DNA from: an uncultured Bacillaceae bacterium
GTDB lineage: Bacteria; Bacillota; Bacilli; Bacillales; Cytobacillaceae
DNA length: 64,000 nt
Assembly (NCBI GenBank): GCA_937995745.1
Contig: CALKIU010000160.1
Location: 21,051 to 85,050 of the forward strand
Direction: 5' to 3'
The notes beneath the pieces are model-generated. The model did no database searches. It saw only the letters and a program-made list of their open reading frames with translations, and was not told where the DNA came from. A program made the translations under genes and the position numbers. Each line of letters starts with the position of its first letter. Within the stretch, counting starts at the first letter, position 1. Below, piece by piece: positions 44,025 through 52,817 of the stretch.

Positions 44025-45002
44025 ATGGCCAGAAAAGTGTTAGTTTTGGGTGAAGTTCGTGACGGTTCGTTGCGTAATGTGTCCTTTGAAGCGATCGCCG
44101 CTGCGAAGGCGGTTGCCGAGGGAGGTGAAGTTGTCGGCGTAATAATTGGCGACAATGTCAGCCATCTCGGCGAAGAAATGATCAAATACAGAGCCGACCG
44201 TGTGATAGCAGCAGAGAATGCCCAGTTGAAGCAATATACGACAGACGGATTTGCCCAAGCTTTGCTTCAGGTGATCCAAGCAGAACAACCGGAAGGCATT
44301 ATTGCCGGACACACGGCGATGGGGAAAGATTTAACGCCTAAAATCGCCGCCAAATTGGATTCCGGACTGATTTCCGATGTCACGGCGATTGAAGAAGCGG
44401 GAGGCAATATCGTTTTCACCCGCCCCATCTACTCAGGCAAAGCGTTTGAAAAAAGAATTATGACGGACGGGCTGATTTTTGCCACTGTGAGACCGAACAA
44501 CATTGTGCCTCCGGAAAAGGATGAAGCGAGAACCGGCGAAGTCAAAAAAATGGCTGTAGACGTGAAAGATTTGCGTACGATCGTCAAAGAAGTCGTGCGC
44601 AAAACGAGCGAAGGCGTGGATCTTTCCGAAGCGAAAATCATTGTTTCCGGCGGACGGGGCGTGAAAAGTGCGGAAGGGTTTGAACCGCTGAAAGAATTAG
44701 CCAAAGTGCTGGGCGGGGCTGTAGGCGCATCCCGGGGAGCATGTGACGCCGGGTATTGCGATTATTCCCTGCAAATTGGACAAACGGGAAAAGTGGTCAC
44801 ACCGGATTTATACATCGCGTGCGGAATTTCCGGAGCGATTCAGCATCTTGCCGGAATGTCCAATTCAAAAGTCATTGTAGCCATTAACAAAGATCCGGAA
44901 GCAAATATTTTTAATGTCGCTGATTACGGGATTGTCGGGGATTTGTTTGAGGTCGTGCCTCTTTTGATTGAAGAGTTTAAACAACTGAAAGTAAATGCGT
45001 AA
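44025..45002 (+). CDS. etfA: Electron transfer flavoprotein alpha subunit
   Basis: FAD-binding subunit of ETF. From the ATG at 44025 (AGGAGG at 44011-44016) the protein has 325 residues, as in B. subtilis. An upstream in-frame TTG lacks a site. The C-terminal FAD domain has SGGRGVKSAEGF, GASRGACDAGYCD, IGQTGKVVTPDLYIACGISGAIQH and the final AIN-DPEANIF region. Ends with a strong terminator. Confidence 0.95.
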   Translation: MARKVLVLGEVRDGSLRNVSFEAIAAAKAVAEGGEVVGVIIGDNVSHLGEEMIKYRADRVIAAENAQLKQYTTDGFAQALLQVIQAEQPEGIIAGHTAMGKDLTPKIAAKLDSGLISDVTAIEEAGGNIVFTRPIYSGKAFEKRIMTDGLIFATVRPNNIVPPEKDEARTGEVKKMAVDVKDLRTIVKEVVRKTSEGVDLSEAKIIVSGGRGVKSAEGFEPLKELAKVLGGAVGASRGACDAGYCDYSLQIGQTGKVVTPDLYIACGISGAIQHLAGMSNSKVIVAINKDPEANIFNVADYGIVGDLFEVVPLLIEEFKQLKVNA

Positions 45003-45045
45003 TGTTTGCAACTGCCGGATGAAATCTGTGTGAATGCGTGAATTT

Positions 45046-45083
45046 GCAAGCGGAGAAAAACACATTTCTCTGCTTGCTTTTTT
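45046..45083 (+). terminator. Terminator after etfA
   Basis: A thirteen-pair stem (45046-45058 with 45065-45077, one G-T pair) is followed by six Ts. Confidence 0.92.
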
Positions 45084-45254
45084 CTTTCTGTGCGAATATA
45101 AAATTCGCGCCAAAGGTTCAATCTTTCGGATGAAGAAGCAAAACCTCCGCCCGGGTTTTATCCGCCAAGCGGAACGGACGGAGGGAATAAATTCCCTTCC
45201 ATTTGGATAAAAGAAAGGTATGCAAACAAATTTATAGCATCATTTTGTAAAGGG
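45084..45254. other. Intergenic hairpins before trxA
   Basis: CCTCCG (45144-45149) pairs with CGGAGG (45179-45184), enclosing TCCG-CCAAG-CGGA, and GGGAATAAATTCCC forms a small palindrome at 45183-45196. No gene is seen. Confidence 0.4.
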
Positions 45255-45263
45255 TGATATACT
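45255..45263 (+). promoter_or_regulatory. Extended -10 promoter of trxA
   Basis: TGATATACT, an extended -10 element about 127 bases before trxA. No convincing -35. Confidence 0.45.
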
Positions 45264-45389
45264 TACCATAGTATTTTATAAAAAGGCAGAGGCTGCGGAC
45301 ATGAAACGACCGGAACTCCTTTTTGTTCCGCGGAGTGGCCATTAACGATGGCGGCCTTTGCCGGAATTAAGGGTAGGAGGAAGGTCAAG

Positions 45390-45704
45390 ATGGCAATTCA
45401 ACAAGCGACTGATCAAACTTTTGATTCTTTAACAAAATCAGGCGTTGTCCTGGTGGACTTTTGGGCGCCGTGGTGCGGACCTTGCAGAATGATTGCCCCG
45501 GTTTTGGAAGAACTGGATCAGGAAATGGGCGATAAAGTGAGCATTGTAAAACTCAATGTCGACGAAAATCCGGAAACAGCGACGAAATATGGAGTTATGA
45601 GCATTCCTACTTTGATTCTTTTTAAAGACGGGGAAATCGTCGACAAAGTGATCGGATTCCAGCCGAAAGAAGCACTCGCCGCCCGTTTGCAAAATCATAT
45701 TTAA
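45390..45704 (+). CDS. trxA: Thioredoxin
   Basis: General cytoplasmic disulfide reductase. From the ATG at 45390 (GGAGGAAGG upstream) the protein has 104 residues, the usual length. The active site WCGPC has Cys29 and Cys32, and the cis-proline loop SIPTLILF is present. Monocistronic between two terminators. Confidence 0.97.
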   Translation: MAIQQATDQTFDSLTKSGVVLVDFWAPWCGPCRMIAPVLEELDQEMGDKVSIVKLNVDENPETATKYGVMSIPTLILFKDGEIVDKVIGFQPKEALAARLQNHI

Positions 45705-45709
45705 CGGCG

Positions 45710-45746
45710 GAAACCTCCCAATAAGCAATTGGGGGGTTTCTTTTTT
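45710..45746 (+). terminator. Terminator after trxA
   Basis: A thirteen-pair stem (45710-45722 with 45728-45740) is followed by six Ts. Confidence 0.93.
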
Positions 45747-45965
45747 CTTTAGAAAAATCACCGTCGCTTGTTGCCGCTGCAAGTTTTTTAACCGGCAAAT
45801 TTCCCGGGGCATGAAATTTTTTCATATATTAAATCATTGCCGGCCAACCGGACAGATTTGATATAATAAATTTTTGAAATCATCCGCGGAAATTGGCGTT
45901 TTTTCAGTTGGCAAGGGGACCCGGAATTTTTTTGCACAGGCGGAGGACCGGGGAGGTGAACAGCA

Positions 45966-47738
45966 TTGAACGAAATGATAAAAGCAAAATTGGAATTGTT
46001 GCCTGAGCAGCCGGGCTGTTATTTGATGAAGGATCGGCAGGGAACGGTTATATATGTGGGAAAGGCGAAAGTTCTTAAAAACAGGGTTCGCTCTTATTTT
46101 ACAGGTTCCCACGATTTAAAAACCCAGCGTCTCGTCAGCGAGATTGCCGATTTTGAATATATTGTCACTTCATCGAATCTTGAAGCGTTGATTCTTGAAT
46201 TGAATCTGATTAAAAAACATGACCCGAAATACAATGTCATGTTAAAGGATGATAAAACTTATCCGTATATAAAGATTACCGCGGAAAGGCACCCGCGGTT
46301 AATCACGACACGCAAGGTGAAAAAAGATAAAGGAAAGTATTTCGGACCTTATCCGAACGTGGGAGCGGCCAATGAAACAAAAAGGCTCCTTGACCGGATG
46401 TATCCCCTCCGGAAATGCTCGACGCTGCCTGAGCGCGTCTGCCTTTATTACCATCTCGGCCAATGCCTCGCTCCGTGTGTCAACGAGGTCAGTGAAGAAA
46501 CGTACCGGAAGATGATTGAAGAAATTACCCGGTTTTTAAACGGCGGTTATGAAGACGTCAAGAAGGAATTGACGGAAAAAATGCATGCTGCCGCTGAAAA
46601 ATTGGATTTTGAACGAGCGAAAGAATTCCGCGATAAAATAGCCCATATCGAAGCAACGATGGAAAAACAAAAAATCGTCTCCACTGATTTTGTTGACCGG
46701 GATGTTTTTGGTTATGCGGTCGATAAAGGCTGGATGTGCGTTCAAGTGTTTTTCATTCGGCAGGGAAAATTAATCGAAAGGGATGTGTCCATATTCCCCG
46801 TATATAATGAACCGGAGGAGGAATTTCTCACTTTCCTCGGCCGTTTTTATGATCAAGAGCATCATTTTAAACCGAAGGAAATTCTTTTGCCGAGGCAAGC
46901 GGACGGACACATGGCCGAACAGCTTCTCGGAGTGAAAGTGTTGAAACCGCAAAGAGGGCTGAAGAAAGAAATGGTGGACATGGCCAACAAGAATGCCGCA
47001 ATCGCTCTCAATGAAAAATTTGCATTATTGGAACGGGATGAAGAACGGACGATCAAGGCCGTGGAGCGGCTCGGAGAAATTTTGGGCATTTACACTCCCC
47101 ACCGCATCGAGGCATTTGACAATTCAAATATCCAGGGGGCCGATGCGGTCTCGGCCATGGTTGTGTTTGTTGACGGCCGACCCTCAAAGAAAGATTACCG
47201 CAAATATAAAATCAAAACCGTTGAGGGACCGGATGATTATGAGTCGATGAGGGAAGTGACGAGAAGGCGGTATACACGGGCATTAAAAGAAGGGGCGCCT
47301 CTTCCGGATTTAATCATTATCGACGGGGGAAAGGGCCACGTGGAGGCCGTGCGTGACGTGTTGGAAAATGAACTTGGACTCGATATCCCGATCGCCGGCC
47401 TCGTGAAAAATGAAAAGCACAAAACATCGCAGTTGTTGTTTGGAGATCCGTTGGAGATCGTTCCATTATCAAGAAAAAGCCAGGAGTTTTATCTGTTGCA
47501 GCGCATTCAGGACGAAGTGCACCGTTTCGCGATCACTTTCCACCGGCAGGTTCGCAAAAAAACCGCCTTTCATTCAGTGTTGGACGATATCCCCGGCATC
47601 GGGGAAAAAAGAAAGAAAAACTTGCTCAAACAGTTCGGTTCCGTAAAGAAAATGAAAGAAGCGACGCTTGAAGAACTGCAGTCCGCCGGGCTGCCGAGAA
47701 AAGTTGCCGCCGACCTTTACGAGAAATTGCGGGAATAA
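45966..47738 (+). CDS. uvrC: Excinuclease ABC subunit C
   Basis: Dual-incision nuclease of nucleotide excision repair. 590 residues: an N-terminal GIY-YIG nuclease (PGCYLMKDRQGTVIYVGKAK), a Cys-containing region with CLAPC, a UVR domain (about 200-235), the RNase H-like second nuclease (about 380-540, with FDNSNIQGADAVSAMVVF), and C-terminal helix-hairpin-helix motifs. TTG start with GGGGAGGTG upstream. Confidence 0.95.
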   Translation: MNEMIKAKLELLPEQPGCYLMKDRQGTVIYVGKAKVLKNRVRSYFTGSHDLKTQRLVSEIADFEYIVTSSNLEALILELNLIKKHDPKYNVMLKDDKTYPYIKITAERHPRLITTRKVKKDKGKYFGPYPNVGAANETKRLLDRMYPLRKCSTLPERVCLYYHLGQCLAPCVNEVSEETYRKMIEEITRFLNGGYEDVKKELTEKMHAAAEKLDFERAKEFRDKIAHIEATMEKQKIVSTDFVDRDVFGYAVDKGWMCVQVFFIRQGKLIERDVSIFPVYNEPEEEFLTFLGRFYDQEHHFKPKEILLPRQADGHMAEQLLGVKVLKPQRGLKKEMVDMANKNAAIALNEKFALLERDEERTIKAVERLGEILGIYTPHRIEAFDNSNIQGADAVSAMVVFVDGRPSKKDYRKYKIKTVEGPDDYESMREVTRRRYTRALKEGAPLPDLIIIDGGKGHVEAVRDVLENELGLDIPIAGLVKNEKHKTSQLLFGDPLEIVPLSRKSQEFYLLQRIQDEVHRFAITFHRQVRKKTAFHSVLDDIPGIGEKRKKNLLKQFGSVKKMKEATLEELQSAGLPRKVAADLYEKLRE

Positions 47739-47740
47739 CA

Positions 47741-47769
47741 TTGTTTACTGAAAAGCCTTGTGTTATAAT
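47741..47769 (+). promoter_or_regulatory. Promoter of lysC
   Basis: TTGTTT (47741-47746), a 17-base spacer and TATAAT (47764-47769), directly after the uvrC stop. Confidence 0.75.
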
Positions 47770-47799
47770 AATGAAAATTTTATAAGGAAATAACAGTTG

Positions 47800-48035
47800 A
47801 AGATAGAGGCGCGGGTGCCAAGAGTAGAAGTCCGGAGAAGAATGAGCTTCGAGGAAGGGCTTTGAAAGGGGTAGCCGCCGAAGTGGCGGGGGACTCATTT
47901 CTTTCGCTGCTGGTTCTGCATTTAAGAGATGCAGGACTGTCAGGATCGGCAAAGGTCCTGGAGCGCTATCTCATTATTCGGCATATTGGTGCATGTTGAC
48001 AGAGTAATGGGATAGTCTCCCGTTACTCTTTTTTT
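47800..48035 (+). ncRNA. L-box lysine riboswitch of lysC
   Basis: The conserved lysine-aptamer segments are present in order: AGATAGAGGCGCGGGTGCC, AAGAGTAG, GAAAGGGGTAGCCGCCGAAG, TGCTGGTTCTGCAT, and GAGCGCTATC closing the basal helix. A terminator follows (AGAGTAATGGGA at 48001-48012 with TCCCGTTACTCT at 48018-48029, then Ts). Lysine binding should favour termination and shut off aspartokinase synthesis. Confidence 0.95.
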
Positions 48036-48142
48036 GTTTTGCGCACTCTTTTGCCGCGCCTGGATGCAAAATGTTGTTAACACTAAGGACAGATGCTTCC
48101 GGCAAGAAGGTTTGTTCAGTCCAAACAGAAAGGAAGATCAAG

Positions 48143-49381
48143 ATGGCGTTAATCGTGCAAAAATTCGGCGGAACTTCCGTGGGAACTGTTGAAAAAATAA
48201 ATCATGCCGCCGACAGAGTGATTGAAGAAAAGAAAAAAGGAAATGATTGTGTCGTTGTTGTATCTGCGATGGGGCAAACAACCGATCAGTTGATTCAACT
48301 CGCAAAGGAAATAAGCTCCAAACCGCCTGAACGGGAACTGGATATGCTGCTGGCAACAGGGGAACAAGTTGCGGGCGCCCTTTTTGCCATGGCTTTGCAG
48401 AATAAAGGATATGCGGCGGTCTCGCTTACAGGCTGGCAGGCCGGCATTCAAACGGAAGCCGTGTTCGGAAAAGCGCGGATTATGCACATTGATGCGAAAA
48501 GAATTGAAAAGGAATTGGCTGAAGGAAAAATTGTTGTTGTGGCCGGATTTCAGGGCGTGACGGACACAGGAGAGATTGCAACTCTCGGGCGGGGCGGTTC
48601 CGATACAACGGCAGTTGCCTTGGCGGCGGCGCTGAAAGCGGACAAATGCGATATTTATACGGATGTGACAGGGGTTTTTACAACGGATCCCCGTTTTATT
48701 AAAGGCGCGAGAAAATTAAAGCAAATTTCTTACGATGAAATGTTGGAACTGGCCAATTTGGGGGCAGGCGTTATTCATCCGCGTGCGGTGGAATTGGCAA
48801 AAAACTATCAAATTCCTCTTGAAATACGCTCCAGTGCGGAACGGGAGGAAGGAACGATAATCGGGGAGGAAAGCGACATGGAAGAAAACTTGATTGTGCG
48901 GGGCGTGGCTTTTGAAGATGATGTGACCAAAGTTACCGTTCTCGGGCTGCCCAAATCAACGACCAGCTTATCGACTATTTTTACCACGCTGGCCCGCTAT
49001 AATATCAATGTGGACATTATCATTCAAAGCACAACGGAAGACAATATAGCAAATCTTTCTTTTTCTATCCACACGAAAGATATGGAGGAAACGTATGCCG
49101 CATTGGAAAACAATAAGACGGCCCTGAATTACGAGAGCATACAATTTGAATCGAATCTGGCCAAAGTATCCATTGTCGGTTCCGGAATGATTTCCAATCC
49201 CGGGGTGGCGGCGCAAATGTTTGAAGCATTGGCTTCCGATCAGATTCCGATAAAAATGGTCAGCACGTCAGAGATAAAAGTTTCCGCAGTTGTTCCGAAA
49301 GAAAAAATGATCAGGGCGGCGGAAATTCTTCACCGGACGTTCAACTTGGAAAAGGCCTCATCCGCTGAACTGGTGCAATAA
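48143..49381 (+). CDS. lysC: Lysine-sensitive aspartokinase II (alpha subunit)
   Basis: Phosphorylates aspartate, the first step to lysine, threonine and methionine, and to spore dipicolinate. From the ATG at 48143 (AAAGGAAG upstream) the protein has 412 residues, like B. subtilis LysC (408). The kinase domain has KFGGTSVG, GRGGSDTTAVALA and YTDVTGVFTTDPR. Two C-terminal ACT domains (about 265-400) bind the effector. An internal start gives the beta subunit. Controlled by the upstream lysine riboswitch. Confidence 0.95.
   Translation: MALIVQKFGGTSVGTVEKINHAADRVIEEKKKGNDCVVVVSAMGQTTDQLIQLAKEISSKPPERELDMLLATGEQVAGALFAMALQNKGYAAVSLTGWQAGIQTEAVFGKARIMHIDAKRIEKELAEGKIVVVAGFQGVTDTGEIATLGRGGSDTTAVALAAALKADKCDIYTDVTGVFTTDPRFIKGARKLKQISYDEMLELANLGAGVIHPRAVELAKNYQIPLEIRSSAEREEGTIIGEESDMEENLIVRGVAFEDDVTKVTVLGLPKSTTSLSTIFTTLARYNINVDIIIQSTTEDNIANLSFSIHTKDMEETYAALENNKTALNYESIQFESNLAKVSIVGSGMISNPGVAAQMFEALASDQIPIKMVSTSEIKVSAVVPKEKMIRAAEILHRTFNLEKASSAELVQ
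48878..49381 (+). CDS. lysC: Aspartokinase II beta subunit (internal start)
   Basis: In-frame internal ATG with a strong GGGGAGG (48863-48869) eight bases upstream, starting MEENLIVRGVAF. The product is the 167-residue ACT-domain C-terminus. B. subtilis aspartokinase II is an alpha2-beta2 enzyme whose beta subunit is made this way, so the internal ribosome binding site is very probably functional here. Confidence 0.75.
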   Translation: MEENLIVRGVAFEDDVTKVTVLGLPKSTTSLSTIFTTLARYNINVDIIIQSTTEDNIANLSFSIHTKDMEETYAALENNKTALNYESIQFESNLAKVSIVGSGMISNPGVAAQMFEALASDQIPIKMVSTSEIKVSAVVPKEKMIRAAEILHRTFNLEKASSAELVQ

Positions 49382-49386
49382 GAGGC

Positions 49387-49430
49387 AAAAAGCTGCCCCG
49401 CATGATTTTGTTCAACCGGGGCAGCTTTTT
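49387..49430. terminator. Bidirectional terminator between lysC and yslB
   Basis: A fourteen-pair stem (49387-49400 with 49417-49430) begins with an A tract and ends in Ts, so it works on both strands for these convergent genes. Confidence 0.9.
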
Positions 49431-49540
49431 GTTCCGCATGGTTTCATTATATGGTGTCCGGTTTCAGTGCGTTTTTCTTGAATTGCCCCGAAGTTTCCGG
49501 AATGAATGTTTATGTAACAGAGAGCCGGCGGAATTGTTCG

Positions 49541-49993
49541 TTATTCAATGTTATCTCTATTGTCCCATTTTACGGTGAAAATCACTTTTCCCGCTCTCTT
49601 TTTGGGATGCTCATACGCTTCCGCGACCACTTTCTTTTGCTGTTCCACCTGTTGGGCAAGAAAACCGGCTTCAATTTGAAAGGTGCTTTGTTCCCTTTTT
49701 TTTATTCTTTCTTTAACAATCGGGCTGGTCAGTTCGAATTCCAACATTTGTTTTCCTTCCCGTTTAATCGATAAATGGCCCCACCCGGCTTTGACAAAGA
49801 AATCAAAAATTTCATCGATGTTTTTGAGAGGATACTTTCTTGCCAAATCTTTTCCTGCCCAATACAAAATATGCGAAGCGTCTTTTCCGAGAATATTCGG
49901 AAGCAATTCTTCCCTGATTAATTCATAGCCGAATACGGGAATACCGGACGTAACATCAATCGATTGTTCATTAGATTTTTTGGCTGTCTCCAT
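49541..49993 (-). CDS. yslB: DUF2507 family protein YslB
   Basis: Cytoplasmic protein of unknown function, related to the bacterial V4R-like/DUF2507 family. 150 residues from the ATG at 49993 with GGGGAGATT upstream on the minus strand; B. subtilis YslB has a similar length. Visible features are the GIPVFGYELIREELLP segment and a C-terminal charged helix. It lies opposite lysC, just before the sdh operon, as in B. subtilis. Confidence 0.85.
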   Translation of the reverse strand: METAKKSNEQSIDVTSGIPVFGYELIREELLPNILGKDASHILYWAGKDLARKYPLKNIDEIFDFFVKAGWGHLSIKREGKQMLEFELTSPIVKERIKKREQSTFQIEAGFLAQQVEQQKKVVAEAYEHPKKRAGKVIFTVKWDNRDNIE

Positions 49994-50221
49994 AATCTCC
50001 CCTCTTTCTATGATTCTATTATATACGAGGAAACGATTTTTACTCATGGAATTTTTTGATAACATTTTTGTGAACAAATGTAAGAAAATGTTACAAAAAA
50101 CTTTAATGTCGCTTTTTTTCTTGCAAAATTTAAGAATTTTGTCATGTTATTTTTCTGGGAAATAAGTAATTATATATATGTATTGGTTTTCTCTTCACAG
50201 TAAAAATGTGTAACCGGCTTC

Positions 50222-50250
50222 TTGACGCCCTGTTTAGTAGGCGTTAAAAT
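50222..50250 (+). promoter_or_regulatory. sdhCAB promoter with internal dyad
   Basis: TTGACG (50222-50227), a 17-base spacer and TAAAAT (50245-50250). ACGCC (50225-50229) and GGCGT (50240-50244) form an inverted repeat across the spacer that could be an operator. Confidence 0.65.
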
Positions 50251-50265
50251 AGATTTGTCACAGAA

Positions 50266-50294
50266 TTGTAAAAACTGTCGAACAATTTTTACAA
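50266..50294 (+). promoter_or_regulatory. Inverted repeat in the sdhC leader
   Basis: TTGTAAAAA (50266-50274) is repeated inverted as TTTTTACAA (50286-50294) with an 11-base centre, just after the predicted transcription start. It could be an operator or an RNA hairpin. It does not match the Rex box. Confidence 0.45.
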
Positions 50295-50368
50295 AATTTC
50301 AAGAAAAATTTTTAAACAGGGGAAAAGAGGCTGCAAACAAGAACCAAAATTTTTAAGGGGGTAAAATT

Positions 50369-50980
50369 ATGGCGGCAAATCGAGAGTTTTTTAACAGAAG
50401 ACTGCATTCGTTGCTGGGAGTGATACCTGTCGGTGTTTTCTTGTTCGTGCACTTAACAGTGAACTACCAGGCAACGAAAGGGGTAGAGGCCTATAACAAA
50501 GCTGCTGAGTTTATGGGCAATCTGCCGTATGTATTATTCTTGGAAATTTTCGTTATCTTCCTGCCATTATTATTCCATGCAATTTACGGAATCTATATTG
50601 CCTTTACGGCAAAAAACAACGTTCATCAATACGGCTGGTTTCGTAACTGGATGTTCCTGTTGCAGCGTTTGACAGGAATTATCACATTGATCTATGTCGT
50701 TTGGCATGTGTGGAACACAACCATCCAGGCGAAATTTTTCAATGCCGAAGTGAATTTTGACATGATGGCAAATATTGTGGATAATCCTGTCACTCTCACA
50801 TTGTACATCATTGGTATCGTTTCAGCCGTTTTCCACTTGTCCAACGGATTGTGGTCCTTCTGTGTCAGCTGGGGATTGACCGTTTCGCCGAAATCCCAGC
50901 GTGTGTTCACTTGGATTACGATGGCGATTTTTGTTGCCATGTCCTATGTAGGCGTTACTGCTATTCTTGCTTTTGCATAA
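50369..50980 (+). CDS. sdhC: Succinate dehydrogenase cytochrome b558 subunit
   Basis: Membrane anchor carrying two haems and passing electrons from succinate to menaquinone. 203 residues with five helices and the haem-ligand histidines expected of the B. subtilis type (RRLHSLLGVIPVGVFLFVHL, LFHAIYGIY, VWHVWNT, VFHLSNGLW). ATG with AAGGGGG upstream. First of sdhCAB. In B. subtilis the leader is a target of the iron-sparing small RNA FsrA; no such RNA is visible in the window. Confidence 0.95.
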   Translation: MAANREFFNRRLHSLLGVIPVGVFLFVHLTVNYQATKGVEAYNKAAEFMGNLPYVLFLEIFVIFLPLLFHAIYGIYIAFTAKNNVHQYGWFRNWMFLLQRLTGIITLIYVVWHVWNTTIQAKFFNAEVNFDMMANIVDNPVTLTLYIIGIVSAVFHLSNGLWSFCVSWGLTVSPKSQRVFTWITMAIFVAMSYVGVTAILAFA

Positions 50981-51053
50981 TGAGATTTGATAGAACTGGA
51001 AGAACATGTTTCTAGAAAATATTTTTTTGATTGGAAAAAGGAGTGAGTCGCAA

Positions 51054-52814
51054 GTGGGTAAAGGAAAAGTTATCGTAGTCGGCGGCGGTTTGGCCGGCTT
51101 AATGGCAACGATGAAAATTGCAGAATCTGGTTCACACGTGGAACTGTTTTCATTGGTTCCGGTAAAACGTTCTCACTCTGTTTGTGCCCAGGGTGGTATT
51201 AATGGAGCAGTAAATACAAAGGGAGAAGGGGACTCCCCTTGGATCCACTTTGACGATACAATTTACGGCGGAGACTTCCTGGCCAACCAAGGGCCGGTTA
51301 AAGCGATGTGTGAAGCCGCTCCGGGTATTATTTACCTGTTTGATCGCATGGGTGTCATGTTTAACCGGACTCCAGAAGGTTTGCTGGATTTCCGTCGTTT
51401 CGGAGGTACCCAGCACCATCGTACGGCCTTTGCCGGAGCAACGACAGGACAGCAGCTCCTTTATGCATTGGACGAGCAAGTGCGCCGCTGGGAAGTGGCC
51501 GGACTTGTTACGAAATATGAAGGATGGGAATTCCTCAAAGTTGTTCTTGACGATGAGGGAGTATGCCGCGGAATTGTCGCCCAAGACTTAAAAACGATGG
51601 AAATCAGGGCTTTCCCGGCCGATGCGGTCATCATGGCAACCGGCGGTCTCGGAGTAATTTTCGGAAAGTCGACCAACTCCATGATCAATACAGGTTCCGC
51701 CGCTTCAGCCGTTTACCAGCAAGGGGCTTACTATGCCAACGGTGAATTCATCCAAATTCACCCGACAGCCATCCCCGGAGACGACAAACTTCGTCTCATG
51801 AGTGAGTCTGCACGCGGTGAAGGCGGACGTGTTTGGACATATAAGGACGGAAAACCGTGGTACTTCCTTGAAGAAAAATATCCGGCTTACGGAAACCTTG
51901 TTCCGCGTGATATTGCCACTCGGGAAATCTTTGATGTGTGCGTAAATCAAAAATTGGGCATTAACGGTGAAAACGTCGTTTATCTCGACCTCACCCACAA
52001 AGATCCGCATGAATTGGATGTAAGACTGGGCGGAATTTTGGAAATCTATGAGAAATTTACCGGCGAAGATCCGCGCAAAGTTCCGATGAAGATCTTCCCT
52101 GCCGTCCACTATTCAATGGGCGGATTATGGGTCGATGAAGGACAAATGACGAATATCCCCGGTCTGTTTGCAGCCGGTGAGTGCGACTATTCACAACACG
52201 GTGCAAACCGTTTGGGTGCCAACTCCTTGTTGTCTGCCATTTACGGCGGAATGGTGGCCGGACCGAACGCTCTCAAATATATCAACGGTCTCAAGAGAAG
52301 CGTGGATTCTCTTCCTTCTTCTCTGTATGACAGCTATGTTAAGAAGGAGCAGGAAGAGTGGGAGAAAATCATGTCCATGGATGGAAATGAAAATGCTTAT
52401 CTGCTCCATAAAGAACTGGGCGAATGGATGACTGAAAATGTGACGGTTGTCCGTTACAACGACAAGCTCCTGAAAACGGATGAAAAGCTTCAAGAGCTGT
52501 TGGAGCGCTGGGAAAACATCAATATTAGCGACTCGGCCAAGTGGAGCAACCAGGCCGCATCATTTACACGCCAGCTGAAAAATATGATTTTGCTGGCACG
52601 GGTGATCACGCTCGGAGCTTACAACCGGAATGAAAGCCGCGGTGCCCACTACAAGCCGGAATTCCCTGAAAGAGATGACGAAAACTGGCTGAAGACAACG
52701 ATGGCGAAGTTTGTTGATGAAAAATCTGCTCCTGCCTTCCATTACGAAGAGGTGGACACTTCTTACATTAAGCCGCGCAAGCGCGATTATACGAAGAAGA
52801 AGGAGGAGGTCTAA
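51054..52814 (+). CDS. sdhA: Succinate dehydrogenase flavoprotein subunit
   Basis: Oxidises succinate to fumarate. From the GTG at 51054 (AAAGGAG about ten bases before) the protein has 586 residues, equal to B. subtilis SdhA. An in-frame ATG at 51006 has no site and adds 16 non-homologous residues. FAD-binding VVGGGLAGLMAT, His41 in KRSHSVCAQGGINGA as the expected covalent FAD anchor, and HYSMGGLWVD at the active site are visible. Confidence 0.96.
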   Translation: MGKGKVIVVGGGLAGLMATMKIAESGSHVELFSLVPVKRSHSVCAQGGINGAVNTKGEGDSPWIHFDDTIYGGDFLANQGPVKAMCEAAPGIIYLFDRMGVMFNRTPEGLLDFRRFGGTQHHRTAFAGATTGQQLLYALDEQVRRWEVAGLVTKYEGWEFLKVVLDDEGVCRGIVAQDLKTMEIRAFPADAVIMATGGLGVIFGKSTNSMINTGSAASAVYQQGAYYANGEFIQIHPTAIPGDDKLRLMSESARGEGGRVWTYKDGKPWYFLEEKYPAYGNLVPRDIATREIFDVCVNQKLGINGENVVYLDLTHKDPHELDVRLGGILEIYEKFTGEDPRKVPMKIFPAVHYSMGGLWVDEGQMTNIPGLFAAGECDYSQHGANRLGANSLLSAIYGGMVAGPNALKYINGLKRSVDSLPSSLYDSYVKKEQEEWEKIMSMDGNENAYLLHKELGEWMTENVTVVRYNDKLLKTDEKLQELLERWENINISDSAKWSNQAASFTRQLKNMILLARVITLGAYNRNESRGAHYKPEFPERDDENWLKTTMAKFVDEKSAPAFHYEEVDTSYIKPRKRDYTKKKEEV

Positions 52815-52817
52815 GCC

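Noticed and set aside
50266..50294. Rex redox-repressor box at sdhC
   Set aside because: The arms read TTGTAAAAA and not TTGTGAA, and the centre is too long.
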